From the NCBI GenBank assembly GCA_021776805.1, contig JAJFFD010000088.1:64001-111360 (forward strand): a stretch of 47,360 nt of DNA, given 5' to 3'. The notes beneath the pieces were generated by a model. That model was not told the origin of the DNA, ran no database searches, and saw nothing but the letters and a program-made list of their open reading frames with translations. Source of the DNA: Planctomycetota bacterium (GTDB lineage: Bacteria > Planctomycetota > UBA1135 > UBA2386). The position numbers were made by a program, and so were the translations under genes. Shown piece by piece: positions 8,670-16,904 of the stretch (the stretch's first letter is position 1; each line of letters begins with the position of its first letter).

Positions 8670-10960
8670 TGAGCCCAGCGAAGAGGAGCTTCCTGCTTCA
8701 GCCTGACAACTGGTTTCAGCTCCTCGATGCCAGAACAGACCTTGGGGCGCCTGTCCTCGAGCAGCCGAATGGACGGCAGGCCTCGGACCTCTTCAAGCTA
8801 AGCACTGTGGAGCTTCACTTCCTCCGCGATCAAGTCCTGGACCTAGCAGCCAGCGGCGAGGAACATTCTCCGGCTCTCGCAGCACTTCTCGAAAACCTGC
8901 GCCTTCACCTGGTCTCCCGAGGCGCCCACCCTCAATCTGGCAAAGCAAGACTCCTGCTCGGTCTACCCGATCTGGATTCTCCGGTTTTGGCGGATGCCGC
9001 GCGCCTGGCCTCTCTCTCTGCGGGCCTGCCCTGGATCGCCAATCACGTCTGCCTCCGAGCCTGGGCAAAACAACTCGCCCGCAACAAAGAGCTGATCTTG
9101 CGCAGCCGTGAATGCGCCCAACTGCGCTCGCTCCTGGAAATAGCAGCCTCTCAGGGTGCCAGGTCCCTGCTCCCGAGCTTACGGAAGATTCATGCGCAGG
9201 GGTTTTCTCAGGCCATGAGCGATGAGCAGGCGGAACTGGCAAGCAAGTACGGCTATGAGGACCTGCTTGCCCGCGCCCACCTATGGCTCGGCCTGAAGCG
9301 CCGTCGTCGCCAACGACGACGACCTTTCCTGCTGAAGAAGGCTGGCTCCAAACGCAAACCAGACGAAGCCGATTTGAGCGTCCTGCTGCTCGCGGATGGC
9401 AAGCGCAAGCTCGGCCAACAGAGCCGCGAAAGCATCGCAGCCCAATCCCTGCCACCGCGCGAGGTTTTGGATGTCTCAGCTGCGAAGGATCTCAAGCAAT
9501 CCATTCTGAAGGCCTGCAGCGCAACGCGCTCCACCTGGATCAGCCTTCTCCGCGCCGGTGACAAGTACCATCCTAAACGACTGTCTGAATGCATGGCCCT
9601 CGCCAAGCAGACCAAGAATGCCAAATTGATCTGCAGCGCAGTTCACTTCGTCGATGCCAAGGGCCTGCAAGTCAGCTCCAGTTCCTGCAACCGCCTCGAA
9701 CATGGGGACCTGGTCTACGATTGGATGCAAGTTCACGAGAGACACCGGCCGCGGTCATCGAGCCCCGGCAAGCTGCTCCATGCCCTGCATGCCGCCGATT
9801 TTGTGCTTTCCCCGAGCAACCTGCTCTGTCGGCGCAAGTTCCTCATGACGGAACTGGATGCACTGCTCGCCTCAGGGCCAACATTGGCCTGGCAGCTCGC
9901 GTTCATCGCAGCGCAGAAGGCTGGCCTCATCTACTGCACCAAGAAGCTCTTGGCCATGCCCATCCCAAGGGCAAGGGAGCTATTCACCCCGGGGAGCGGA
10001 CAGGACGTCGGACTCCGAACTTCCTTCGATGAGCACTTGCAGGGACGACTTCTTCGCCATGCCCGCAGCGTTCTGCCCAATAAGGAACTTGCCAGCAGCC
10101 TTGCAGAGCGCGACCGCCTCAAGGCCGAGCTTGAACTGACACGCCGCAATCGAGATCGACTGGAGACCCTGCTCACAGCGCGCAGCCAAGAATCAACGGC
10201 AAAAGCAAGTCCGCCAACTCAGCTCAGAATCAGCGAACGAATCCAAGCAAAGCAGGAGGCGCTGCCGAGGCTCTCCGGCTCTCGAAGCTTCACGAGTAAC
10301 TCCTCTCTCGTCGACAAGACTACTGGAGCCATGGTGTGCACTCTGCCCCCCGACCATGCAGCTCGCGAGCTCCTTCACGAGCTAGCCAAGCAGTTCGGTG
10401 TCAGGCCCGAAGTTCTCTACTGGCAGGACGAGAGTAACCGTATCCACAGAGGTCGGATGCTGCGCACGGATCGCGACGCCTTTGTCGAGGACTTGGGCTT
10501 CCTGAGGAGGAATTGGCCGCTGCAGTTGCGCGAGGCACTGGATCTGTTTGCGGACGCCATGGGGCAGTCGCCGAGAGAGATCGAATTCGACCCCGATCTA
10601 CAGCGCGGCTTCACATTTGCCCGCAAGGTTGCACTGCTTCGGCCCGCCTACCTACATGGTTGGGGTCTCGGTCGATCCGGAACCGCCTGCCTTCTCAGCC
10701 AACTTCTCTTCGGGATCGGGCGTGGCTTGGTTCTCCATCAGCTACCCCTGCCAGGTTCGCATGAAGCGCGCTTCTTTGCAGTGCACCTGGCGAGCGCAGA
10801 GTTTCTCATGGTCGCAGAAAACGATCTTCGGCTGCGGCTTATCGACCTTGGCGTCGATTCTGAGAGGATCTATCTCACTCCAGCCGAACTACCCTCGATC
10901 AAGCAGCAGCTCGATCACTTGCTCAACCGCGAGCCCCGGCACGAGGGGCTCGAGCGATGA
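8669..10960 (+). CDS. Composite protein: GT2-like segment, coiled coil and GT4-N-domain-like segment; function unknown
   Basis: 763 residues with no simple family match that I recognise. Residues 1-210 are helical and lack motifs. A basic stretch (RRRRQRRRPFLLKK, 211-224) leads into a segment at about 236-335 resembling a GT2 glycosyltransferase core: DLSVLLLADG, SIAAQSLPPREVLDV, then LLRAGDKYHPKRL where a GT2 enzyme would have D-A-D-D...P.RL. The acidic metal-binding pair is thus reduced to AGD. About 471-505 is a predicted coiled coil. About 570-740 looks like the acceptor half of a GT4 enzyme (YLHGWGLGRSGTACLLSQLL; ASAEFLMVAENDLRLRLIDL). The GT4 donor half with its EX7E motif is absent. 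Start and stop overlap both flanking GT4 genes, so the three proteins are probably made in coordination. It may be a scaffold or a divergent transferase. Confidence 0.7.
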   Translation: MSPAKRSFLLQPDNWFQLLDARTDLGAPVLEQPNGRQASDLFKLSTVELHFLRDQVLDLAASGEEHSPALAALLENLRLHLVSRGAHPQSGKARLLLGLPDLDSPVLADAARLASLSAGLPWIANHVCLRAWAKQLARNKELILRSRECAQLRSLLEIAASQGARSLLPSLRKIHAQGFSQAMSDEQAELASKYGYEDLLARAHLWLGLKRRRRQRRRPFLLKKAGSKRKPDEADLSVLLLADGKRKLGQQSRESIAAQSLPPREVLDVSAAKDLKQSILKACSATRSTWISLLRAGDKYHPKRLSECMALAKQTKNAKLICSAVHFVDAKGLQVSSSSCNRLEHGDLVYDWMQVHERHRPRSSSPGKLLHALHAADFVLSPSNLLCRRKFLMTELDALLASGPTLAWQLAFIAAQKAGLIYCTKKLLAMPIPRARELFTPGSGQDVGLRTSFDEHLQGRLLRHARSVLPNKELASSLAERDRLKAELELTRRNRDRLETLLTARSQESTAKASPPTQLRISERIQAKQEALPRLSGSRSFTSNSSLVDKTTGAMVCTLPPDHAARELLHELAKQFGVRPEVLYWQDESNRIHRGRMLRTDRDAFVEDLGFLRRNWPLQLREALDLFADAMGQSPREIEFDPDLQRGFTFARKVALLRPAYLHGWGLGRSGTACLLSQLLFGIGRGLVLHQLPLPGSHEARFFAVHLASAEFLMVAENDLRLRLIDLGVDSERIYLTPAELPSIKQQLDHLLNREPRHEGLER

Positions 10961-12177
10961 ATTTACTCTACGTAATCCACCAGTTCTTCCCGGACTGTCG
11001 CTCCGGCACGGAGCAGTACTGTCTCGCACTTGCCCAGGAAGCCCGACGTCAGGGCGATGCAGTGACCATCCTCTCACTGGACGGGGTTGCTGAGCATGAG
11101 CCGGCAGATCCTGTGCATGTTGAAGATCGACCCTTCGACAATTTCAGTGTTCTGCGCCTGCGACTCTGGGCTGGATTGGTACCTGATGCGAATCTGCGCG
11201 ACTACGACAATCCCGCTGCTGCTCTGCGATTCGCCGAAGTCCTATCTGAGCTCGCTCCTGACGCCCTGCACTTCTTCCATCTGCGCAACTTGGGTTCGAG
11301 TTTCCTGAGTACAGCGAAGGCCTCGGGCTATCGCTGCCTCGTTCACCTCATGGATTTCTGGTATCTCTGCCCGCGCTTCACTCTGCTCACTTCCGAGGGA
11401 AAGCTCTGTTCCGGGCCGCCCGAGGGCGGCTTGGGCTGCGTTCCATGTCACGATCCAGAAACGGACCGTCCGGAAGTTCTACAACAGAGGAAGGACGTTC
11501 AACTAGGACGCCTGGCGACAGCGGATGCCATCTTTGCACCCTCACGATTCCTCCTCGAGACCTTTGCAGCGAACGGCTTGCCTGCCGAGCGCATGCAGCT
11601 TCTGCCCTATGGCCTGGAGTCCGGACGCATTCGGGTGGAACCTGTCAGCCGACCACGCAAGCCCCTGCGAATCGGGTTCGCCGGGGTCTTTTCCCCTTGG
11701 AAAGGGGCCGCAGTCCTTGTCGATGCGGTGGCTGCAGTCGAAGGCGAACTGCAGCTAAGCCTGTACGGTAACGACCAAGAGACCATGTTTGCCGAGTACA
11801 TCACCAAGCTGCGCAGTGCAGCCGCGGGCGATCGGCGAATCAAATTCCAAGGCTCCTATGAACACGACCAAGTCGGGCGAGTCATGGCCGAGCTGGATCT
11901 ACTCGTCGTTCCCTCGCTTTGGTACGAGAACAGCCCCTTCGTCATTCTCGAGGCTTTTGCGGCCGGACTTCCGGTCATAGCCTCTGCCCTGGGAGGGATG
12001 ACGGAAATCGTCAAGGATGGCATCAATGGCTTCACCTTCGAAGCAGGGAATCGAGAGGCACTTTCCGAAATCCTGAGACGGATACTCGGCGAACCATCAC
12101 TGCTGAGCAAACTGAAGCCTGTCCCCCCCGCCAGTCTCGAACAGAACTATGCGCTGATTCGCCCCTGCTATGGCTGA
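10957..12177 (+). CDS. GT4-family glycosyltransferase
   Basis: 406 residues, GT-B fold. The N-terminal domain begins LLYVIHQFFPDCRSGTEQYC, with the GT-specific Gly-Thr-Glu loop. The C-terminal domain has LPYGLESGRI, IGFAGVFSPWKGAAVLVDA and the EX7E motif in LWYENSPFVILEAFAAGLPV, followed by GGMTEIVKDGINGF. A Cys-rich insert (LCPRFTLLTSEGKLCSGPPE and LGCVPCHD, about 130-165) is also present in some GT4 enzymes of surface-glycan clusters. It overlaps the composite gene by 4 bases (ATGA) and ends the operon. Expected role: a glycosyl transfer step in synthesis of a cell-surface polysaccharide or glycolipid. The substrate is not determinable. Confidence 0.92.
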   Translation: MNLLYVIHQFFPDCRSGTEQYCLALAQEARRQGDAVTILSLDGVAEHEPADPVHVEDRPFDNFSVLRLRLWAGLVPDANLRDYDNPAAALRFAEVLSELAPDALHFFHLRNLGSSFLSTAKASGYRCLVHLMDFWYLCPRFTLLTSEGKLCSGPPEGGLGCVPCHDPETDRPEVLQQRKDVQLGRLATADAIFAPSRFLLETFAANGLPAERMQLLPYGLESGRIRVEPVSRPRKPLRIGFAGVFSPWKGAAVLVDAVAAVEGELQLSLYGNDQETMFAEYITKLRSAAAGDRRIKFQGSYEHDQVGRVMAELDLLVVPSLWYENSPFVILEAFAAGLPVIASALGGMTEIVKDGINGFTFEAGNREALSEILRRILGEPSLLSKLKPVPPASLEQNYALIRPCYG

Positions 12178-12292
12178 GCCAGGATTCTGGGGATATCCCG
12201 GCCTTGCCATACAATAGCTCGGGTTCAGGAGCATGCACCTAGACCATTCGTAGAGGCTCGATCCTGATACCTAGCGACCCTTGGAACCGCTG

Positions 12293-13708
12293 ATGAACCC
12301 AGCCCGCATCCTGCCACTCGTCATCTTCCTCTGCCTGCCTCTTGCCAGTCAAAGCGGGCGCCTCCAGCCGACACGCCCAACCCTCCTCCAGGGCATGGCC
12401 CCTGATACTGCTGAGATCAACATGCGTCGAACGCCGATCGTCCGCGCAGTCGAGATGGCAGAGGACTCCGTTGTCAGCATCTACGTGCAAGACAGCAATG
12501 CCCGCGCCGGCAGCTCAGGAATTGAGGGCCAAGGCTCAGGAGTCATCATCGATGCCAGCGGCCTGGTGATTACCAACTGGCACGTGATCGCCAGTGTCGA
12601 CATCAACCCTAGCGGACGTGAACTTGTCACCAAACTGAAGAACAAGAAGAGCTATGAGGCCAGATTGCTGAGCAGCTCACGGGAGAATGACCTCGCTCTC
12701 CTGCAACTCATCCTCCCTGCTGAGGAGCTGGTCAAACCCCTGCAGTCAAGCGACTCGGACACTTTGATGGTGGGCGAAACCGTAATCGCCATCGGCAATC
12801 CCCAGGGTCATGCCAACACGGTCACGGTGGGCGTCTTGTCTGCCCTCGACCGAGCCATCAACGTCCGCACTCCCGACCGCAAGGTCAGGCGCTATCGCGG
12901 ACTCTTGCAAACCGATGCGGCCATCAACCAAGGCAACAGCGGCGGAGCGCTCATCGATATCACCGGACGATTGATCGGCATCAACAACGCCATGGCCATG
13001 GGCGCCGAAAACATCGGCTTTGCCATCCCGGTAAACACGGTACGTCGGGTCTTCGAGGATGTTCTCCTCTCCAGCGATAACATGACCAGCCTTTGGTTGG
13101 GGATGGAGGTTAAGGACCGCGGCGAATACGCCCTCGTTACCGACCTGACGCCAAGCGGTCCTGCCGCACGAGAAGGACTGCGGCGCGGCGACCGCCTCCT
13201 GAATGCAGGTGGCGAACCGGTAACTAGCGCCATCGACTTCGCACGATCTTTGGCCAGGGCCCGGATCGGAAGCCCCTTTCCAGTCGAGATTCAGCGCTCC
13301 GGCCGTAGGTTGCGCATGGAGCCAAAGCCACTCAGCCGTGCCGAGGCCAAGCTGGTTGAACGGATCGGACTGGAGTTCGAAGAGATCACCCGCGAAGACG
13401 ATGAAGAGCTGCTCAAAGAGATCAGTCTCAAATTCTCCGAAGAACTGCGCAGGCGACCGCGCTGGCTTCCCCTGGCACTGCGAGTCACCCAGGTCTACGA
13501 GGGAGGATCGGGGGAGGAGACCGGCATGGAAGTCGGGGACATGCTCGTCGCGCTCATTGAGAACAGCTTCTTCACCTCAGACCGACCGATCGAAATCCGC
13601 TCCATCGAGAACCTGAGCCAAATGGTCGGCACTGCGGTTGGCGAGGAAATCGAAGTTCTGCTCATGCGTGGTAAGGACTTCTACAAGGGACCGATCGAGG
13701 TTCGCTGA
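12293..13708 (+). CDS. HtrA/Deg-type periplasmic serine protease with two PDZ domains
   Basis: 471 residues from the chosen ATG. The reading frame also extends to a TTG at 12281, but 12293 places a clean signal peptide at the N-terminus (RILPLVIFLCLPLASQS). The trypsin-like domain has the complete triad: His in TNWHV, Asp in SRENDLALL and Ser in NQGNSGGALID, with the oxyanion Gly residues. A first PDZ domain (about 255-340: LGMEVKDRGE, LRRGDRLLNAGGEPV) follows, and a more divergent one lies at about 380-470 (VTQVYEGGSGEETGMEVGDM). This is the architecture of DegP/DegQ/MucD proteins that degrade or refold damaged envelope proteins. It has 115 bases of upstream DNA after the glycosyltransferase operon and no evident Shine-Dalgarno site. 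Its stop lies 5 bases from a convergent gene's stop. Confidence 0.92.
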   Translation: MNPARILPLVIFLCLPLASQSGRLQPTRPTLLQGMAPDTAEINMRRTPIVRAVEMAEDSVVSIYVQDSNARAGSSGIEGQGSGVIIDASGLVITNWHVIASVDINPSGRELVTKLKNKKSYEARLLSSSRENDLALLQLILPAEELVKPLQSSDSDTLMVGETVIAIGNPQGHANTVTVGVLSALDRAINVRTPDRKVRRYRGLLQTDAAINQGNSGGALIDITGRLIGINNAMAMGAENIGFAIPVNTVRRVFEDVLLSSDNMTSLWLGMEVKDRGEYALVTDLTPSGPAAREGLRRGDRLLNAGGEPVTSAIDFARSLARARIGSPFPVEIQRSGRRLRMEPKPLSRAEAKLVERIGLEFEEITREDDEELLKEISLKFSEELRRRPRWLPLALRVTQVYEGGSGEETGMEVGDMLVALIENSFFTSDRPIEIRSIENLSQMVGTAVGEEIEVLLMRGKDFYKGPIEVR

Positions 13709-13713
13709 CGTTG

Positions 13714-15234
13714 CTAGCGGTATACCCAGGCACAGCGCCCGATCATGCTGAAGTTGGTGGCGATCTTGGGATCATCCGGAGCGAGCATCCCCTTCACCGC
13801 TGGACTGAGACCCGAGCGACGCAGGCAGTCAGCCTGAGCTCGCGGTGACAAGCCTTCGAGGATCATGATGGCTTCCGGAGTCTCAAGACTTCGAAAGACA
13901 CTGAAGACCTGCCCCTCCCGCAGCCAGTACTGCAGAGGCATGCCCTCCTTCCCACTCCGAATCACCCGCAGCAGCCCGGCCTCGAGCGCCTTGATGCGCT
14001 TCGCAACGACAGGACTGTTGCTACGTCGAAGGTGGGCGCGCAGGGCCGGGAGGAGGATACCGCCGGTCAACCAGGCGCGCTCCTTGTAGGCCTCTCCCCG
14101 CGAGACTCCCTCGCCATAGCGCAGCACGCCGTTGCGCTCATCCCATCGAGTCAGGATCTGCACAACCAGCTTGTCAGCCACCGCCATCAGCTTGGGCTGT
14201 TCTTCGAAGGCGAGCAGCATCTCGAGTTCCCAGAGGGGCCAGGCCTCATCACGTAGGCGATCGCGCCACGTCTCTCCCGCCTCCCGGGCCTGGGGAACCG
14301 GGCGATTCAATCGGTTGGCCAGACTCAGCCCCAGACTTCTGGCGGCTGCGATCAGTTCGCGGTCAGCAAACACACAGCCGGCGAGGAGCAAGCCTTGGAT
14401 CCAGACATGACCCGGTTCTGGACTCGCGTGACGATGCTCTGGGCCATGTCGAAAGGGAAGGCCTGACTCCCTGTCGAGATCCCGATCGATGCAATGCCTC
14501 GCCCCTGCATAGGCCATGCGCAGGACACGGTGATCTCCAGTGACGAGACCCAGGCGAAGGAGAGCCAGGACTGTGTCGAACTCCAGGTTCGTGACCACTG
14601 CATCGCCTCGCATGTAGTCCCCACGGCCACGCTCTCCGGGCGCCGGGGGCAGGTGTTGCAGTGCCTCCATGAGCTGTCTGCGAATCGCCGCCGCGAGCTT
14701 CCCACCGGGAGGGAGTATCCCGGCTCGACGCCAGAAACGCGGCTGCATCTCGACTCGGAGCCGCGAGTCGATGATGGACCCATCATCCAATCGACGGGCC
14801 TCCCCTGCCTGAAAGATCTCATCAGATGGAGATTGCCACGACTCCAGGAAAACTTCGCGCTCGGAGATCTGCTCACTGCCATCGATCCAGACGAAACGGA
14901 CTACCTCAGTTCGCCGGCCATCGACTCGGCTCGAAGCCTCCAGGCGGCGCATGAGTGGTCCGGAGGACGACGCAGACGCCTCCACAGCTCCGGGGAGAAT
15001 CTGCACTCTTCCCCGTCCACCGAGAATGGCCAATTCCACCCAACGTTGGCCGGTTTGCGAAGCTGAGGCCCCTTGCAGGTAGCTCCACTGCAGTCGGGCT
15101 GCTTTGTTTCCCCGCAAGCGCAGGCCTCGATCGATGCGCTCCGCTGGCAGGGGCACCCCCATTCGAAGCGGCCCAGGCTCTTCGATTCTGAGGTCGAGGA
15201 GGACCTGCGAAAGACAAAGTATTGGAATGAGCAC
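13714..15234 (-). CDS. RIFT-barrel plus alpha/alpha-toroid carbohydrate-active-like protein
   Basis: 506 residues from a GTG at 15234; the codon immediately upstream is an in-frame TGA, so this is the earliest possible start. A short hydrophobic N-terminus (LIPILCLSQVLL) could be a weak signal peptide. Residues about 20-110 (MGVPLPAERIDRGLRLRG, WVELAILGG) resemble the N-terminal RIFT-barrel domain of PcRGLX/YetA-type exo-lyases. Residues about 185-500 are paired helices typical of an (alpha/alpha)6 toroid, e.g. LEFDTVLALLRLGLVTGDHR, SGLPFRHGPEHRHASPEPGH and WLTGGILLPAL. His-rich GPEHRHASPEPGHVW could belong to an active site. A glycan-degrading or glycan-binding role fits its position downstream of a GT4 and an asparagine-synthase-like gene. 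The family assignment is by pattern only. Confidence 0.6.
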   Translation of the reverse strand: MLIPILCLSQVLLDLRIEEPGPLRMGVPLPAERIDRGLRLRGNKAARLQWSYLQGASASQTGQRWVELAILGGRGRVQILPGAVEASASSSGPLMRRLEASSRVDGRRTEVVRFVWIDGSEQISEREVFLESWQSPSDEIFQAGEARRLDDGSIIDSRLRVEMQPRFWRRAGILPPGGKLAAAIRRQLMEALQHLPPAPGERGRGDYMRGDAVVTNLEFDTVLALLRLGLVTGDHRVLRMAYAGARHCIDRDLDRESGLPFRHGPEHRHASPEPGHVWIQGLLLAGCVFADRELIAAARSLGLSLANRLNRPVPQAREAGETWRDRLRDEAWPLWELEMLLAFEEQPKLMAVADKLVVQILTRWDERNGVLRYGEGVSRGEAYKERAWLTGGILLPALRAHLRRSNSPVVAKRIKALEAGLLRVIRSGKEGMPLQYWLREGQVFSVFRSLETPEAIMILEGLSPRAQADCLRRSGLSPAVKGMLAPDDPKIATNFSMIGRCAWVYR

Positions 15235-15259
15235 TCAGGCCTGTGCCCTGCGGCAGCCC

Positions 15260-15733
15260 TTAGTCACACCAAGAACTGGAGAAACTGCTGCCTCCCCTTT
15301 CGAGCCAGAGCAAAAAGCTGTCATGGTATGGCGCCTGCAACTCTCGCCGGAGCTCGATGCGATCCATCCAACGGGTATCCAAGATCTCAGCTGCAGCTCG
15401 CGCTTCGCCTTCCCAGTGGTCGAGGGCAAAGAAGAAGGATCGCCAGGTATGACTCCTGGCATCAGCCTGCACTCGCTCGCCCTCTTGATAGAACAGAAAG
15501 CGTGGCTTGGCCACCGACTCGAGCTTCGTTTCCTCCCGCAACTCCCGCAGCAGCGCTTCCTCTAGCAACTCGCCGGGCTCCACCCTGCCACCGGGCAGAT
15601 CCCAGGTCAGGCTCTCGCGGCCCGCAATGATGCGTCGGTTCTGCACCATCAACACGCGCTCGTCTCTTTCGAGGACGGCGAAGGCGCCGAGAAAGTCCGC
15701 CTTGATACCCTTGGAGTTTGCCGCCCTGCTCAT
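15260..15733 (-). CDS. Nudix hydrolase
   Basis: 157 residues from ATG 15733, which lies 4 bases after the upstream glycosyltransferase's TGA; the frame is open further upstream but only over that gene. The Nudix box is clear: GGRVEPGELLEEALLRELRE followed by ETKLE, so the G-x5-E-x7-REUxEE core is kept, with Lys in place of the second Gly. The N-terminal strand GAFAVLERDERVLMVQNRR and WDLPGGR are typical. Such enzymes hydrolyse nucleoside diphosphates linked to another moiety; in a glycan cluster a nucleotide-sugar or dNTP is plausible, but the substrate cannot be inferred. It is translated in the minus-strand group between a GT4 gene and the RIFT/toroid gene. Confidence 0.9.
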   Translation of the reverse strand: MSRAANSKGIKADFLGAFAVLERDERVLMVQNRRIIAGRESLTWDLPGGRVEPGELLEEALLRELREETKLESVAKPRFLFYQEGERVQADARSHTWRSFFFALDHWEGEARAAAEILDTRWMDRIELRRELQAPYHDSFLLWLERGGSSFSSSWCD

Positions 15734-15737
15734 GGCT

Positions 15738-16904
15738 TCAGCATGAGCCCCGCCCCTGCTTTGGTCGAGCCAGGATTCCCTGGTATCTCGCCTCCAACAT
15801 GGCTGCGATTCGCTCCGGTCGACATGCCTCGAGCAAGCTATCACGCCTCGATGGAACTCGCTTCTGCCTCGGCAGGTCGAGCAATTCTCGCACACGAGCC
15901 ACCAGGCCAGGCAGGCCCGCATTCTCCGGAATACCGATAGATCCATCGGCTGCGGCGAGAAGATCCCTGACTCCTGGTACGTCGAAGCCTGCGGTGGGCA
16001 CTCCACAAGCTGCCGCCTCGATGCCTGCGACCGGGAATCCCTCCCGAAGGCTCGGCATGACCAGCACATCGATCCCCGGCAGATAGCGGCCGAGGTCGGT
16101 TTTACTGCCCATCCAGCGCACGCGATTGCCGGCTGGGTGAGCACGACAGCGCGGTTCCAAAGGGCCACTGCCAAAGACCACTCCCTCGGCTTCGGGCATG
16201 GCTTGTAGCAGGTCCAGGAAACGCAGGGGTGCTTTCACCGGCACCAACCTGCCAACGAAGCCGAGCAGAGCCCCATCACCAACAGCCATCAGTTGCCTGG
16301 CCGCTCTAGCTCCTGCGGTACCGAGTGCACGGCAGTCCACCGCCGGGCGGAGGAATTCGATGTGGTCTGCAACTCCCAAGGCGTTCAACTCCCCTGCGCA
16401 GGACTCGCTAACCGCGAAGAGGAGATCGGAAATCCTCGCCAGACTGCGCTCCCGACGCTTCAGCATGGCGGAGAACAGGGCCGGAAAGTAGTCACGCAGG
16501 ACATGACCATGAAAGGTGTGGGCAATCACTGGCACCGCAGCCCTCTGCCCCGCCTTCCTCCCCAACCATCCCGCCTTGCTCGTGTGGCTATGCAAGACAT
16601 GCGGCTCGAATTGCCGGAGCAAGGAATCGATCGCCTTGGCCGCCTGCCGATCTTTGATGGCTGCGATTCGCCTTTGCATGGGCTCGATACGGACAATGCC
16701 CTCGGAGTCTCGGTCGATCTGGCTCGCTTCGAGAATGGGAATGCCCAATGCAGGAAGATCGAAGCTCGCTTCGCCCTCTGCACAGCTGCCCAGGGCGAGC
16801 AGGGTCTGCTGCCCTAGTTCCCGGCCCGCATGCCAAAGCGCAATGGCCTGGCGCATGGGGCCACCCACATTGGGCCTGGTGAGGACCCTGAGGATGCGGG
16901 TCAA
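15738..16904 (-). CDS. GT4-family glycosyltransferase
   Basis: 388 residues, GT-B fold. The N-terminal domain starts RILRVLTRPNVGGPMRQAIA, with the Gly-Gly-Pro acceptor loop. HVLHSHTSKAGWLGRKAG (about 105-122) matches the conserved H-x-H-x-SKAG segment of many GT4 enzymes. The donor domain shows LGFVGRLVPVKAP and the EX7E motif in SLREGFPVAGIEAAACGVPT, with GFDVPGVRDLL following. Catalytic residues appear intact. It overlaps the asparagine-synthase-like gene by 4 bases (ATGA), so the two are probably coupled in translation. A joint role in building an envelope polysaccharide is likely; substrates are unknown. Confidence 0.92.
   Translation of the reverse strand: MTRILRVLTRPNVGGPMRQAIALWHAGRELGQQTLLALGSCAEGEASFDLPALGIPILEASQIDRDSEGIVRIEPMQRRIAAIKDRQAAKAIDSLLRQFEPHVLHSHTSKAGWLGRKAGQRAAVPVIAHTFHGHVLRDYFPALFSAMLKRRERSLARISDLLFAVSESCAGELNALGVADHIEFLRPAVDCRALGTAGARAARQLMAVGDGALLGFVGRLVPVKAPLRFLDLLQAMPEAEGVVFGSGPLEPRCRAHPAGNRVRWMGSKTDLGRYLPGIDVLVMPSLREGFPVAGIEAAACGVPTAGFDVPGVRDLLAAADGSIGIPENAGLPGLVARVRELLDLPRQKRVPSRRDSLLEACRPERIAAMLEARYQGILARPKQGRGSC

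Noticed and set aside
12190..12215. GGGATATCCC palindrome followed by TACAAT as a promoter of the protease gene
   Set aside because: No -35 element at suitable distance; a 10-base palindrome is not strong enough alone.
15734..16174. N-terminal extension of the Nudix gene to 16174
   Set aside because: The extension lies wholly over the upstream glycosyltransferase gene and has no Nudix homology; ATG 15733 is well placed.
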